Below are positions 7,632 through 17,100 of a DNA stretch of 64,000 nt, in pieces. The first letter of the stretch is position 1. Each line of letters starts with the position of its first letter. The notes beneath the pieces were generated by a model. That model was given only the letters and a program-made list of their open reading frames with translations, was not told where the DNA came from and made no database searches. The stretch is from Flavobacterium sp. UBA7680. GTDB taxonomy: Bacteria; Bacteroidota; Bacteroidia; Flavobacteriales; Flavobacteriaceae. The position numbers were made by a program, and so were the translations under genes. The stretch is from the NCBI RefSeq assembly GCF_002482975.1, contig NZ_DLHA01000018.1, forward strand, positions 72,711-136,710, read 5' to 3'.

Positions 7632-8786
7632 TCACTTTTTTTCTTTTTCTTTTGGCTTGAGAGTTTTTCCAAAATCAATCAAATCTTCGCTAATATTTTT
7701 ATCAATAGAATTATTCGCAAATATATTTCCAAAATATCTTTTAAAAATTTCTTCTTTAATTCGATCCCTTATATCTTGATTCATATCTTCAGTTCTTATA
7801 GCTATTTCAAATGCTTTAAGCTCATTAGCCATTTGAGCATATTTATCAGAATTTCTTCTATGCCTACTTGATTCTCTCGAGGCATAAACCGCTGGAATCA
7901 TTAAACTAAAAACTAGTAAAAATCTAGATAACATTGAAAAGATTGCAAAGGTGTAGTTTGCATTTTGTTTTTCTTCAGTTTTTAACGTCACGTAAGTAAT
8001 ATAGCCAATTACCAAAACAACTAAAATCATCAATCCTAAACTTAACCATCTAAAGAGATTGGCAGTTTTTTGCTCTTTTAAAGAATATTCATCAAACCTC
8101 GCGTCTTTTGAATATTTTATTCCAATCTCGTACATTTTCAAAAACTCAACTCTTGATTTTTCTAAATCTTCAAACTTTGTTACCCAAATATTGAATGTTT
8201 CTTCAACCCCTTTTCGGTAAGTGATCATGTCATTATCTATTTGTTTTCTTTTTGCCTCGATTCGGTCATTATTGTCTTTTATCAACTTATCAGCAAAAGT
8301 ATTTACTCTGTTTTTTGCTTCTACAACCAGATCTTCTAGATTTTTAGAAGTTCTTCTAGAAACCTCTTCAGCATTATCCAATTTGTTTTTTGCGATATTA
8401 AACTCGTTCGTTTTTTCATTTAAATCATTCGATAATTTTTCTAATTTCTTCTCCGTTTCTGAAATTATTTCTAAAAATTGAGATTCAAATTTCTTGTTTT
8501 CTGTAAAGAATATTTCGTAGCCGTCGGAAATATAATGGTTTATTAAAAGGCAAAATTGATTACTATGATTTGCAGAGTAATTCTTTATACTGTCTTCAAT
8601 ATTAGAAAGAATTGTGACAAATTTTTCTTTTTTTTCATCACTAAGAAGAGCAATAATTTCTTCTCTTTCTATTTTTTTTAAAAACTCTTTCGTTTCACTA
8701 ATTGAAGAAGAAAAGTCTAAATCGTTTAATAATGATTTGATTTCTTCAGATTCAATATATTTTTTTAGTTTCGTGGTTTTTTCCAT
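7632..8786 (-). CDS. Coiled-coil membrane protein, 384 aa
   Basis: Residues about 85-230 form a long charged coiled coil (KLEKLSNDLNEKTNEFNIAK and following heptads). Two transmembrane helices follow (LGLMILVVLVIGYITYV and FSMLSRFLLVFSLMIPAVYA), then a helical soluble tail. I do not recognise a named family. The layout, cytoplasmic coiled coil plus a membrane hairpin, resembles membrane-anchored partners found beside ATPases in signalling or defence pairs. The next gene downstream on the same strand encodes a GHKL ATPase, so a two-component function is a reasonable but unproven guess. Confidence 0.65.
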   Translation of the reverse strand: MEKTTKLKKYIESEEIKSLLNDLDFSSSISETKEFLKKIEREEIIALLSDEKKEKFVTILSNIEDSIKNYSANHSNQFCLLINHYISDGYEIFFTENKKFESQFLEIISETEKKLEKLSNDLNEKTNEFNIAKNKLDNAEEVSRRTSKNLEDLVVEAKNRVNTFADKLIKDNNDRIEAKRKQIDNDMITYRKGVEETFNIWVTKFEDLEKSRVEFLKMYEIGIKYSKDARFDEYSLKEQKTANLFRWLSLGLMILVVLVIGYITYVTLKTEEKQNANYTFAIFSMLSRFLLVFSLMIPAVYASRESSRHRRNSDKYAQMANELKAFEIAIRTEDMNQDIRDRIKEEIFKRYFGNIFANNSIDKNISEDLIDFGKTLKPKEKEKK

Positions 8787-8899
8787 ATCATTTTTTTTGA
8801 AACAAACATTCCTTTTATAAACTAAAATACTGAATACTAAAGTAATACAAATTTTAAAATCTTAATATCACTAAACTATTTTTTTTAAAAGAATTACAG

Positions 8900-8967
8900 C
8901 TAACTTATTTATATATGTGACAAAAAACACACAAAGTCATCAAATTTGGGTAGATTTATGTGATAAA
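8900..8967. repeat. Intergenic repeat D, copy 2
   Basis: It matches 3310-3377 over nearly 70 bp and sits immediately upstream of the tandem -7 boxes of the second XRE copy. This raises the possibility that it carries a regulatory site for that regulator family. Confidence 0.55.
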
Positions 8968-9051
8968 GTATTATATTTTTTTATCTTTGAAAGTCAACAT
9001 TTTTAAGATAAATGGCTTTATCTTTGAGCTTTCGGAAAATTAAATTCATTT

Positions 9052-9460
9052 ATGGAACAGAAAATACATCAGGGAAGAAACGTAAAAACGTTTCAGAGAA
9101 ATGCTTAACATAAAACAGGAAGCTTTAGCTTATGATCTTGGGGAAGACTGGAATCAAAAGAAAATTTCTTTACTGGAGCAGAAAGATGTAATTGAAGATA
9201 ATCTGCTGAAACAAATCTCAGCAGTTTTGAAAATTCCAGTTGAAGCTTTTCAGAATTTTGATGAAGAACAGGCGATTAATATTATTTCAAATACTTTTTC
9301 AGATTTTAAAGATGGAGCTTCCGCAATTAATTTACATCCAGTATTTAACCCTATCCAAGAGGTTTTAAAACTTCACGAAGAAAAAATTGCGTTATACGAA
9401 CGTATGCTTAAAGAAAAAGATGAAATGATGACAAAGCTTGAAAAACTAATTAATAAGTAA
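9052..9460 (+). pseudogene. XRE-family regulator copy 2, frameshifted in a poly-A run
   Basis: The leader, ATG and first codons repeat the gene at 5931, but the run after GTA is AAAAA (9084-9088) instead of AAAA. The frame therefore ends at TAA 9106-9108 after 18 codons. Beyond the extra base the sequence continues in the +1 frame without stops to 9460, encoding the rest of the HTH domain and a different C-terminal tail (LYERMLKEKDEMMTKLEKL). An internal ATG at 9101 would give 119 aa lacking the first helix. The single-base homopolymer change could be a fixed mutation, phase-variable slippage or a sequencing error. The otherwise conserved frame argues that it is recent. Confidence 0.8.
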
Positions 9461-9508
9461 TCATTTTATAAAGATATTAATTCAAGCTAAGATTTGAGTT
9501 GAAAAAGT

Positions 9509-9540
9509 AAAACTTCAGATTTCTCTGAAGCTTTTGTTTT
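9509..9540. terminator. Bidirectional hairpin terminator
   Basis: A 7-bp stem CTTCAGA / TCTGAAG around TTTC is flanked by A-rich and T-rich tracts. It separates the convergent XRE copy 2 and RNA methyltransferase genes. It has the same hairpin core as the tRNA terminators, in reverse orientation. Confidence 0.7.
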
Positions 9541-9997
9541 AAGAACGTGGTTTTGACAAATTTCTGTCATACATAATAATAGTTCCTGCCACGGCCACGT
9601 TTATACTTTTTTCTGATTTAAATTTTACCAAATGATGACATTTATCCATTGCTTTTTTGGACAATCCATGATCTTCTGCCCCTAATAAATAAACACATCT
9701 TCTCGGATGTTCAAAAGTTTCTAAATCAGAAGCTTTTTCTGCCAATTCTACACCAACCAATCTGGCACCTTTAGGTAAATTTTCAAAGAAAGCCTCAAAA
9801 GTTTCATAATGAAAATAAGGAATTGCTTTTACTGCATCATGAGTATCACATGCTTGTTTCGCATATCGATTACCAATGGTAAATATAAAAGTAGCACCCA
9901 TATTTTGAGCCGATCGCCACAAAACCCCCAAATTTTCAGGTGTTTTACCATTTTGAATTCCTATGCCAAAGTATTCATTTATAAAGTTATCATTCAT
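9539..9997 (-). CDS. TrmH/SpoU-family RNA 2'-O-methyltransferase
   Basis: The 152-aa protein from ATG 9997 has the SPOUT fold motifs. Motif 1 lies around NLGVLWRSAQNMGATFIFTIG (NxGxxxR), motif 2 is VYLLGAEDHGLSK and motif 3 is SINVAVAGTIIMYDR. These form the knotted S-adenosylmethionine site that methylates a ribose in tRNA or rRNA. Its length fits the small single-domain members. The frame is open 17 codons further upstream, but the start NDNFINEYFGIG is the typical N-terminus and avoids the preceding gene. It lies 44 bp downstream of the M13 peptidase on the same strand, perhaps co-transcribed. The exact target nucleotide is unknown. Confidence 0.88.
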   Translation of the reverse strand: MNDNFINEYFGIGIQNGKTPENLGVLWRSAQNMGATFIFTIGNRYAKQACDTHDAVKAIPYFHYETFEAFFENLPKGARLVGVELAEKASDLETFEHPRRCVYLLGAEDHGLSKKAMDKCHHLVKFKSEKSINVAVAGTIIMYDRNLSKPRS

Positions 9998-10041
9998 AAT
10001 GGCAAAAGTACAAACTTTAAATATTTCCAGAAACGAGATTA

Positions 10042-12054
10042 TTACCAAATTGTGATTCTGTCTTTCTTTGGCAAAAACATTTTATCTCCGGGTTTTACAT
10101 TAAAGGCGTCGTAAAAAGGAGTTGTATTCATTAGAGGACCATTAACGCGCCAATTTGGTGGAGAATGCGGATTATTGTTAATCCACAAACGCAGGAACTC
10201 ATCTTTCATTTTTACTCGCCATATTTTGGCTATAGAAATAAAGAAGCGCTGGTCTGGAGTAAAACCATCGATTTTTGTGTTTCCTTTTCCTTGCTCGGTC
10301 ATTTTAAAAGCATCGTAAGCAACAGCTATTCCGGCAATATCTGCCGTATTTTCGCCAACTGTCATTGCGCCATTAATGTGTAGATCTCCTAAAACAGTAT
10401 AGGTATTGTACAAATCGATAACCTGTTGTATTCTTGACTTAAACTGCGCATAATCCTCTTTTGTCCACCAGTTTTTCAGGTTTCCATCTTTGTCATATTG
10501 AGCGCCTTGATCATCAAAAGTATGAGTTATTTCGTGACCTATAACCATTCCAATTCCTCCATAATTAAGTGCGTCATCTGCATTATTATCAAAATATGGG
10601 GCTTGCAAAATACCTGCAGGAAAAACAATTTCATTTGCAGTAGGATTATTATATGCTGTAACTGTTGGAGTTGTAGTATACCATTCTGACTTATCGACTG
10701 GTTTGCCCAATTTTGCCAATTGAAATTGATATGCAGCTTTAGACGCTGAAACCATATTCTCAAAATAAGTATTTCTAGCTATTTGTACATTACTATAGTC
10801 TCTCCATTTATCTGGATATCCTATTTTTTTAGTAATGGCAAACAATTTTTCTTTAGCTTTTTGCTTCGTAATAGGGCTCATCCATTCCAATTTATCAATT
10901 CTTTTGCCATACGCTTTTTGCAAATTATTCACGAGAATCAACATACGTTTTTTTGCATCTTCAGAAAAATATTTCTTTACATACAATTCCCCCAGCGCTT
11001 CGCCTAAATAATTGTCAACGACATTAGCCATTTTTTCGCCACGTGCTTTTTGAAAAGCCTGACCAGAAAGCGCTTTGGTATACTCAAATGAAGCATCTAC
11101 AAAAGGTTTACTTAAATCATCTGCATATCTTTCCAGAGAATTTGCTTTCAGGTAAATTTTCCAATTATCAATCGGGATAGTTTTTAAAAGTTTATTAAGA
11201 GCATCATAATAAGCGGGCTGACCAACATTAATGAAATCGGTTTGAGCACCTAAATTATTTAAAAAAGTAGTCCAGTTTATGTTGGAATGTCTTTTTACAA
11301 GATCTGCAACAGCTATTTTATTATAATTTGCCTGCACATCTCTAAGTTCAACTTTTGTTTTATGCGAAGCGGCAAGTTGTTTATCAATATCATAAACTAA
11401 ATCAGCATTCTTTTTAGCCTCTATAGCATTGCTGCCTGTTTGTTGAAATAATGCAGTAAGGTATTTTTTGTATGATTCCTGTATGGCAACCGTTGATGAA
11501 TCTGATTTGAAATAATAATCCCTGTCTGGCAAACCGATACCCGTTTGATAGATTTCAGCAATATTCATACTGCTGTTTTTTTGATCGGGTGACACTCCAA
11601 AACCTATAATAGAAGAATTGCCTGCTTTTACTTCATTAACTACAAAGTTCATTAAGGATGGCAAATCGTTAATTGCTTCAATTTTGGCAAGTAGCGGCTT
11701 AATTGGTGCATAACCGCGTTTATCAATAGTTACAGTATCCATACCAGATGCATAAAAGTCTCCTACCTTTTGTGCTATACTTCCTGCTGGATTTTTGCTT
11801 TGCGAAACACTATCCAATATTCCTTGCAGACGTATTCGTTGTGGGAAATTCATAAACATGTAGGCACCAACTCCGGCTTGAGATGCAGGTATTGATACAG
11901 AATCATACCATTTGCCATTTACATACTTAAAAAAATCATTACCAGGTCGTAATGTGGAATCTATTCCTGTGATCGCAATATTTTTTTTTCCTTCATGTTT
12001 TGAACACGCTGTAAAAGCTAAGATTGCAATAAAGAGCATTAATGAATTTTTCAT
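10042..12054 (-). CDS. M13-family (neprilysin-like) zinc metallopeptidase lipoprotein
   Basis: The 670-aa protein starts with a lipoprotein signal (MLFIAILAFTAC; lipobox Cys at 17). The catalytic zinc site is VIGHEITHTFDDQG (HExxH at about residues 507-511), and the third ligand motif GENTADIAG (ExxxD) follows about 60 residues later. The N-terminal alpha-helical lobe of peptidase_M13_N begins at TLRPGNDFFKYVNGKWYDS. Length is normal for bacterial PepO-type enzymes, which cut oligopeptides. As a lipoprotein it should be anchored in the periplasm or on the outer membrane. It probably leads a two-gene unit with the methyltransferase. Confidence 0.95.
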   Translation of the reverse strand: MKNSLMLFIAILAFTACSKHEGKKNIAITGIDSTLRPGNDFFKYVNGKWYDSVSIPASQAGVGAYMFMNFPQRIRLQGILDSVSQSKNPAGSIAQKVGDFYASGMDTVTIDKRGYAPIKPLLAKIEAINDLPSLMNFVVNEVKAGNSSIIGFGVSPDQKNSSMNIAEIYQTGIGLPDRDYYFKSDSSTVAIQESYKKYLTALFQQTGSNAIEAKKNADLVYDIDKQLAASHKTKVELRDVQANYNKIAVADLVKRHSNINWTTFLNNLGAQTDFINVGQPAYYDALNKLLKTIPIDNWKIYLKANSLERYADDLSKPFVDASFEYTKALSGQAFQKARGEKMANVVDNYLGEALGELYVKKYFSEDAKKRMLILVNNLQKAYGKRIDKLEWMSPITKQKAKEKLFAITKKIGYPDKWRDYSNVQIARNTYFENMVSASKAAYQFQLAKLGKPVDKSEWYTTTPTVTAYNNPTANEIVFPAGILQAPYFDNNADDALNYGGIGMVIGHEITHTFDDQGAQYDKDGNLKNWWTKEDYAQFKSRIQQVIDLYNTYTVLGDLHINGAMTVGENTADIAGIAVAYDAFKMTEQGKGNTKIDGFTPDQRFFISIAKIWRVKMKDEFLRLWINNNPHSPPNWRVNGPLMNTTPFYDAFNVKPGDKMFLPKKDRITIW

Positions 12055-12238
12055 AATCTAGATGATTTCTATTAAAATGAACTGAAAAAGTTTGAGGGTA
12101 AATATTTTAAAATGTATATATCCAGCCTATCAGATTTTAGAAGAACAATATACGAATTCAGTTTTTAATTCTAAAGTTTTTGTCAGAATGCTAAATATTA
12201 TATAATCCTGATTATCGCAGCAAAATAGAATTAATGAT

Positions 12239-12270
12239 AAAACCTTAAGCACAATTGTACTTAAGGTTTT
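12239..12270 (-). terminator. Terminator after the SDR gene
   Basis: An inverted repeat AAAACCTTAAG / CTTAAGGTTTT surrounds the self-complementary ACAATTGT. It lies downstream of the minus-strand gene ending at 12302 and has T-rich flanks. The remaining 12055-12238 stretch holds nothing recognisable. Confidence 0.6.
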
Positions 12271-12301
12271 GAATTTTATTAGAAAACTTTAGAAGGATAT
12301 T

Positions 12302-13099
12302 TTACAAACATTTAATTGTACCGCCATCTACCCTAATGGTAGCTCCGCTAATGTAATTAGCATAAGTACTACAAAGATAGGCAACTGCTCCGGCAATTTC
12401 CTCAGGTTCTCCAAACCTTCCCGTATCATTTGGAATTAACTGCTGAACTGCCTTAGATTTTATCTCCTCTAAATCGGTTCCCCAGTTAAATTTAGGTGCA
12501 GCATTCACAAGCCAATCTTCAACCATAGGATTTATGATTGCTCCGGGAGACACTATATTTGAAGTTATTCCTGTTTCTTGCAATGTTCTCGCAAGTGAAA
12601 TTGAAAGATTATGTCTTGCAGCAAGGGTCGCATTATAATGTGGCTGCTCTTTAATAGGCTGTATAGCAAGACCTCCTCCTATATGAATAACTCTCCCCCA
12701 GCCTAATGTTTTCATTTGCGGCACTATACGTTGAATCATTCTTACGTATGAAATGACATTGTTGTTATAAATTTCAGCCCAATCAACTGTAGTTGCTTCG
12801 CCCCAAGATTTATGAGATGTCACACCCGCATTATTAATTAAAATATCAATTTGACCATTTTTAAGCGCAGAAGAAGCAACCTCATCCGCTCCGTTATCTG
12901 TACTAAGATCACCTAAAGCTATTTCTGCCATTCCACCATTGCTAATAATTTCCTCACAAACCACTTTGGCACGATCTTCATTTCTACCATGAACTATAAC
13001 AGTCGCACCTTCATTTGCCAGCATTTTAACTATTGACTCTCCCAGTCCCGAACTTGAACCGGTTACAAGTGCTCTTTTTCCTTTTAATTTTAAATCCAT
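12302..13099 (-). CDS. Short-chain dehydrogenase/reductase with atypical active site
   Basis: The 265-aa protein has the Rossmann dinucleotide motif TGSSSGLG (TGxxxGxG, about residues 13-20), the NNAGV motif and the C-terminal GATIRVDGG, so the SDR fold is certain. The usual catalytic YxxxK reads Y-N-A-T-L, with leucine in place of lysine. The position of the catalytic serine, 13 residues before the tyrosine, is glycine (HIGGGLAIQP). It therefore belongs to a subgroup that either uses other residues or is not a classical dehydrogenase. It is 12 bp downstream of an AraC regulator, in one operon. Confidence 0.88.
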   Translation of the reverse strand: MDLKLKGKRALVTGSSSGLGESIVKMLANEGATVIVHGRNEDRAKVVCEEIISNGGMAEIALGDLSTDNGADEVASSALKNGQIDILINNAGVTSHKSWGEATTVDWAEIYNNNVISYVRMIQRIVPQMKTLGWGRVIHIGGGLAIQPIKEQPHYNATLAARHNLSISLARTLQETGITSNIVSPGAIINPMVEDWLVNAAPKFNWGTDLEEIKSKAVQQLIPNDTGRFGEPEEIAGAVAYLCSTYANYISGATIRVDGGTIKCL

Positions 13100-13111
13100 T
13101 TTTATCTATAA

Positions 13112-13924
13112 TTAATTATCCTTATTTTTTTGTAAAGGCGACATACCAAATTCTTTTTTATAGGCATAAGAGAAATGAGATATGTTAACAAAACCTATTT
13201 CTAAATAAATATCACTTGGGCGCTGTTTGCAATTTTCTAACAAATACTTTGCTTCATTAAGCCGTTTTTTAGTAAGCCATCTGCTTGGAGTAATCTTAAA
13301 CAATCTCGCAAAATCTCTTTTAAAACCTGACAAACTGCGTCCTGTGAGAAAAGCAAATTTTTCTAATGGAACATTGTATCTGTAATGCCCATTCATAAAG
13401 CCCTCTAAATCCAATTTTCCGGGATCGCTAAATTCAAATAGCATTTCCTTAATTTCCGAATCAATATCTGCCAATATTAAAACCAGCTCCTTAATTTTAA
13501 TTCGTAAAATTTCACGATCAACATCTGTTCTTTGTGCATATTCATTTAATGCATCTACAGATTTTTTCAATAGACTATTAGCCTTGACAGCTTTAACGCC
13601 TTCACCGTGAAACCTCTCTGACTTAAAACCGATTTCTTTCGAAATCTCCATAAGCGTATTTTGGTCAAAATGAACAGCTATAGACTTGAATCCGTCAGAT
13701 TCAGTATGCTTAATAGATTTTGTTAATTGATTTCTTCTAAAGAAGCGGTAATCCCCAGCGGTAAATGTATATTTCTTGCATCCTATCCATACTTCATGCC
13801 TGCCGCTTATGATATAACTAAAGATATGATCTGACACAAAAGCTTCGCCTTCAACATTATCTCCAAAATAGAGGTTTTGTATTAGCTTTGGCTCTGAAAG
13901 GGTTTGAACTTTTTTTGATTCCAT
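13112..13924 (-). CDS. AraC/XylS-family transcriptional regulator
   Basis: The C-terminal ~100 residues form the double helix-turn-helix of AraC regulators (YNVPLEKFAFLTGRSLSGFK, FKITPSRWLTKKRL, and the second HTH with FVNISHFSYAYKKEFGMSPL). The N-terminal ~150 residues are a cupin-like sensor region (EVWIGCKKYTFTAGDYRFF). I start it at ATG 13924; the frame opens upstream only at a TTG. A TAAGTTTG -7 box on the minus strand at 13991-13998 lies 67 bp before this ATG. It probably controls itself and the downstream SDR gene in response to an unknown ligand. Confidence 0.88.
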   Translation of the reverse strand: MESKKVQTLSEPKLIQNLYFGDNVEGEAFVSDHIFSYIISGRHEVWIGCKKYTFTAGDYRFFRRNQLTKSIKHTESDGFKSIAVHFDQNTLMEISKEIGFKSERFHGEGVKAVKANSLLKKSVDALNEYAQRTDVDREILRIKIKELVLILADIDSEIKEMLFEFSDPGKLDLEGFMNGHYRYNVPLEKFAFLTGRSLSGFKRDFARLFKITPSRWLTKKRLNEAKYLLENCKQRPSDIYLEIGFVNISHFSYAYKKEFGMSPLQKNKDN

Positions 13925-13990
13925 TTTCCTCGCATTTTTATCTGGTACAAATTTCTTAAATATATCAATCCACAAGTTTGTTCAAACGTC

Positions 13991-13998
13991 CAAACTTA
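13991..13998 (-). promoter_or_regulatory. TAAGTTTG -7 promoter element for the AraC-SDR operon
   Basis: On the minus strand this octamer matches the Bacteroidota TAnnTTTG consensus and lies upstream of the AraC start. No other element is evident in the 200-bp divergent region shared with the helicase gene. Confidence 0.5.
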
Positions 13999-14174
13999 TT
14001 TGTTATCTCTAAAAAAATTCTATTCGATATTATCCTCATTTAACATAAAAAATCTTATTTAACAAAAGTCCTTTGAATTTAGAAATTAAACATTAAATTA
14101 GCTATGTATCTTCCTCGCCGTTAAATATTTGTGTATTTATAGTTTGATTAAAAAACATAATCTTGTCGAGTTTA

Positions 14175-17100
14175 ATGCTAATAAATGAACAAAATAATGC
14201 CCATTTAATTACATTCATTGATACCGAAATTGAACCTACAAAAGGTAAAATCCTTGACATAGGTGCAATTAAAGAAAACGGTAATCAATTTCATAAAGCA
14301 TCTTTAGGGGATTTTATCCAGTTCCTCAAAGGTGATGATTATGTGTGCGGGCATAACATTTTAAATCACGATATAAAATATATAGGTAACGCAATTTATG
14401 AGGCTGGCATTAACCCTTCAAACATAATTGATACTTTACATTTATCTCCTTTGTTGTTTCCAACTAAGCCTTACCATGCCTTATTAAAAGATGACAAACT
14501 TCAGACGGAAGACACAAACAACCCGCTAAACGATTCTATCAAAGCAAGAGATTTATTCAATAGTGAAATAGCTGCTTTTTGGCAAATTAATGAAACGATT
14601 AAAGAAATTTTTTATCTCCTTTTAAATCATACAAAAGAGTTTGGAGCTTTTTTTCGGTTTATAAATTATAAGAATACAAGCTCAGATCCAGAAGCTGAGA
14701 TTAGATTAAAATTCCGCGGTGAAATTTGTGAACAAGCAGATTTAACCAAAATAATATCTGAAAATCCTATCGAATTAGCTTATTGCCTGTCATTGATTAA
14801 TTCATTTATAATCCATAGAAAGGTTCACTCCATTACTCCTCCGTGGGTTCTTAAAAACTATCCCGAAGTAGAACGTATAATGTTATTATTACGGAGCAAA
14901 CCTTGCATAACTGGCTGCATTTACTGTAACAATGCACTGGATGTCTATAAAGGGTTAAAAAAGTTTTTTGGCTTTGATTCTTATCGGACTTATGGCGGTG
15001 AACCGCTTCAGGAAAAAGCCGTTAAAGCCGCCGTGAATAACAAATCTGTACTGGCTGTTTTCCCAACTGGAGGCGGGAAATCAATTACATTTCAAGTTCC
15101 TGCGCTTATGAGTGCTGAAAACTCAAAAGGGCTAACCATTATAATTTCTCCGCTTCAGTCTTTAATGAAAGATCAGGTTGACAATCTTGAAAAAAACGGA
15201 ATAACAGAAGCAGTTACTATTAATGGACTTTTAGATCCTATTGAAAGATCCAAATCATTTGAAAGAATTGAAGATGGTTCTGCCTCTATTCTGTATATTT
15301 CACCTGAATCACTTCGCTCAAAAACTATTGAAAAGTTAATTTTAGGCCGGAAAGTTGCCCGTTTTGTTATTGATGAAGCACACTGTTTTTCTTCATGGGG
15401 ACAAGATTTCAGGGTAGATTATCTATATATTGGTGATTTCATAAAGTTAATTCAGGAAAAGAAAAATCTTGAAGATGCCATACCAGTGTCCTGTTTTACA
15501 GCAACGGCAAAACAAAAGGTAATTGAAGATATCCGGGATTATTTTAGCGAAAAGCTATCGCTGGATCTTGAAGTATTCACTTCAAAAGCTTCAAGGACTA
15601 ACCTTCAATATAAGGTTTTTGAAAAGCAAAATGAAGATGAAAAATATCAAGCCGTCAGAGATTTAATTGAGGAGAAAAACTGCCCAACGATTATCTATGT
15701 ATCCAGAACACTCAAAGCTTATAAACTTGCCGAACAGCTGGCGAAAGACGGTTTTAATGCAAAACCATACCATGGAAAAATGGATAAGCAGGAGAAAACC
15801 GAGAATCAGAATTCCTTTTTAGGTGGTGAAACACAAATTATGGTAGCCACTTCTGCATTTGGTATGGGAGTAGATAAGAAAGATGTGGGCTTGGTTATTC
15901 ATTATGAAATTTCAGATTCACTTGAAAACTATGTGCAGGAAGCTGGGCGTGCAGGAAGGGATGAAAATATTTCAGCTGATTGTTTTGTACTTTTTAACGA
16001 AGAAGATCTTAGTAAGCATTTTATTCTGCTAAACCAGACCAAACTTTCGATTAAAGAAATCCAGCAAGTGTGGAAAGCGATAAAGGACATTACAAGATTT
16101 CGTTCTAAAGTATCCAATTCAGCATTAGAAATCGCACGAAAAGCAGGCTGGGATGATACTGTTGTAGAAATAGAAACACGCGTAACTACCGCAATTTCTG
16201 CCCTTGAAGACGCAGGATATTTAAAACGCGGACAGAATATGCCGAGGATCTTTGCCAGCAGTATTTTATCCAAAAATACCCAAGAAGCCATTGATAAAAT
16301 AAATGCTTCAGAAAAATTTGAAGAAAAACAAAAAGAGCAAGGTGTACGTATTATAAAGAAACTCTTTTCAAGTAAAAGCAGAAAACAAATCAACAATGAA
16401 ACTGCTGAATCAAGGGTAGATTATATTAGTGATCATTTGGGTATTGTAAAAGAAGAAGTCATTAATGTGATAAACTTACTGCGTGAGGAGAATATTCTTG
16501 CCGATGCCAAGGATTTGACTGCATTTATAAAGAATGCAGATAATAAAAACCGATCTCTTTCTATAGTAGAGTCATACAGCAAAATTGAAAACTTTTTACT
16601 CTCGGTTTTCAAAGAAGAAGAAAGTACTTTTCATTTAAAAGAACTAAACGAGAATGCCGAAAAAGATAGCTGTGAGGGCGTAAACACCAATAAATTAAAA
16701 ACGATAATTAATTTTTGGTCTATTAAAAACTGGATTAAAAGAAAGAACTTAGACCATTTTAAAAACCATATTTCCGTACTCTGTCTTCAAAGTAAAGAAC
16801 AATTAAAAGAGAAACTTGAAAAGCGTCATGAGCTTGCAGCATTTATCATCGAATTCTTTTATGACAAAACCATTACCGAAACAGTAAAAGATCAGACAGA
16901 TAAAGATGAGATTTTGGTGGAGTTTTCGGTACATGAACTAAAAGCTGCTTATGATAATATCTTAAGCTTTTTTAAAAAAGAAATAAGTATTTATGATATT
17001 GAAGATACCTTGTTCTATCTTTCACGAATTGAGGCAATAAAGATAGAAGGCGGTTTTCTTGTAGTTTATAATAGCTTAACGATTGAACGAACCGAACAAG

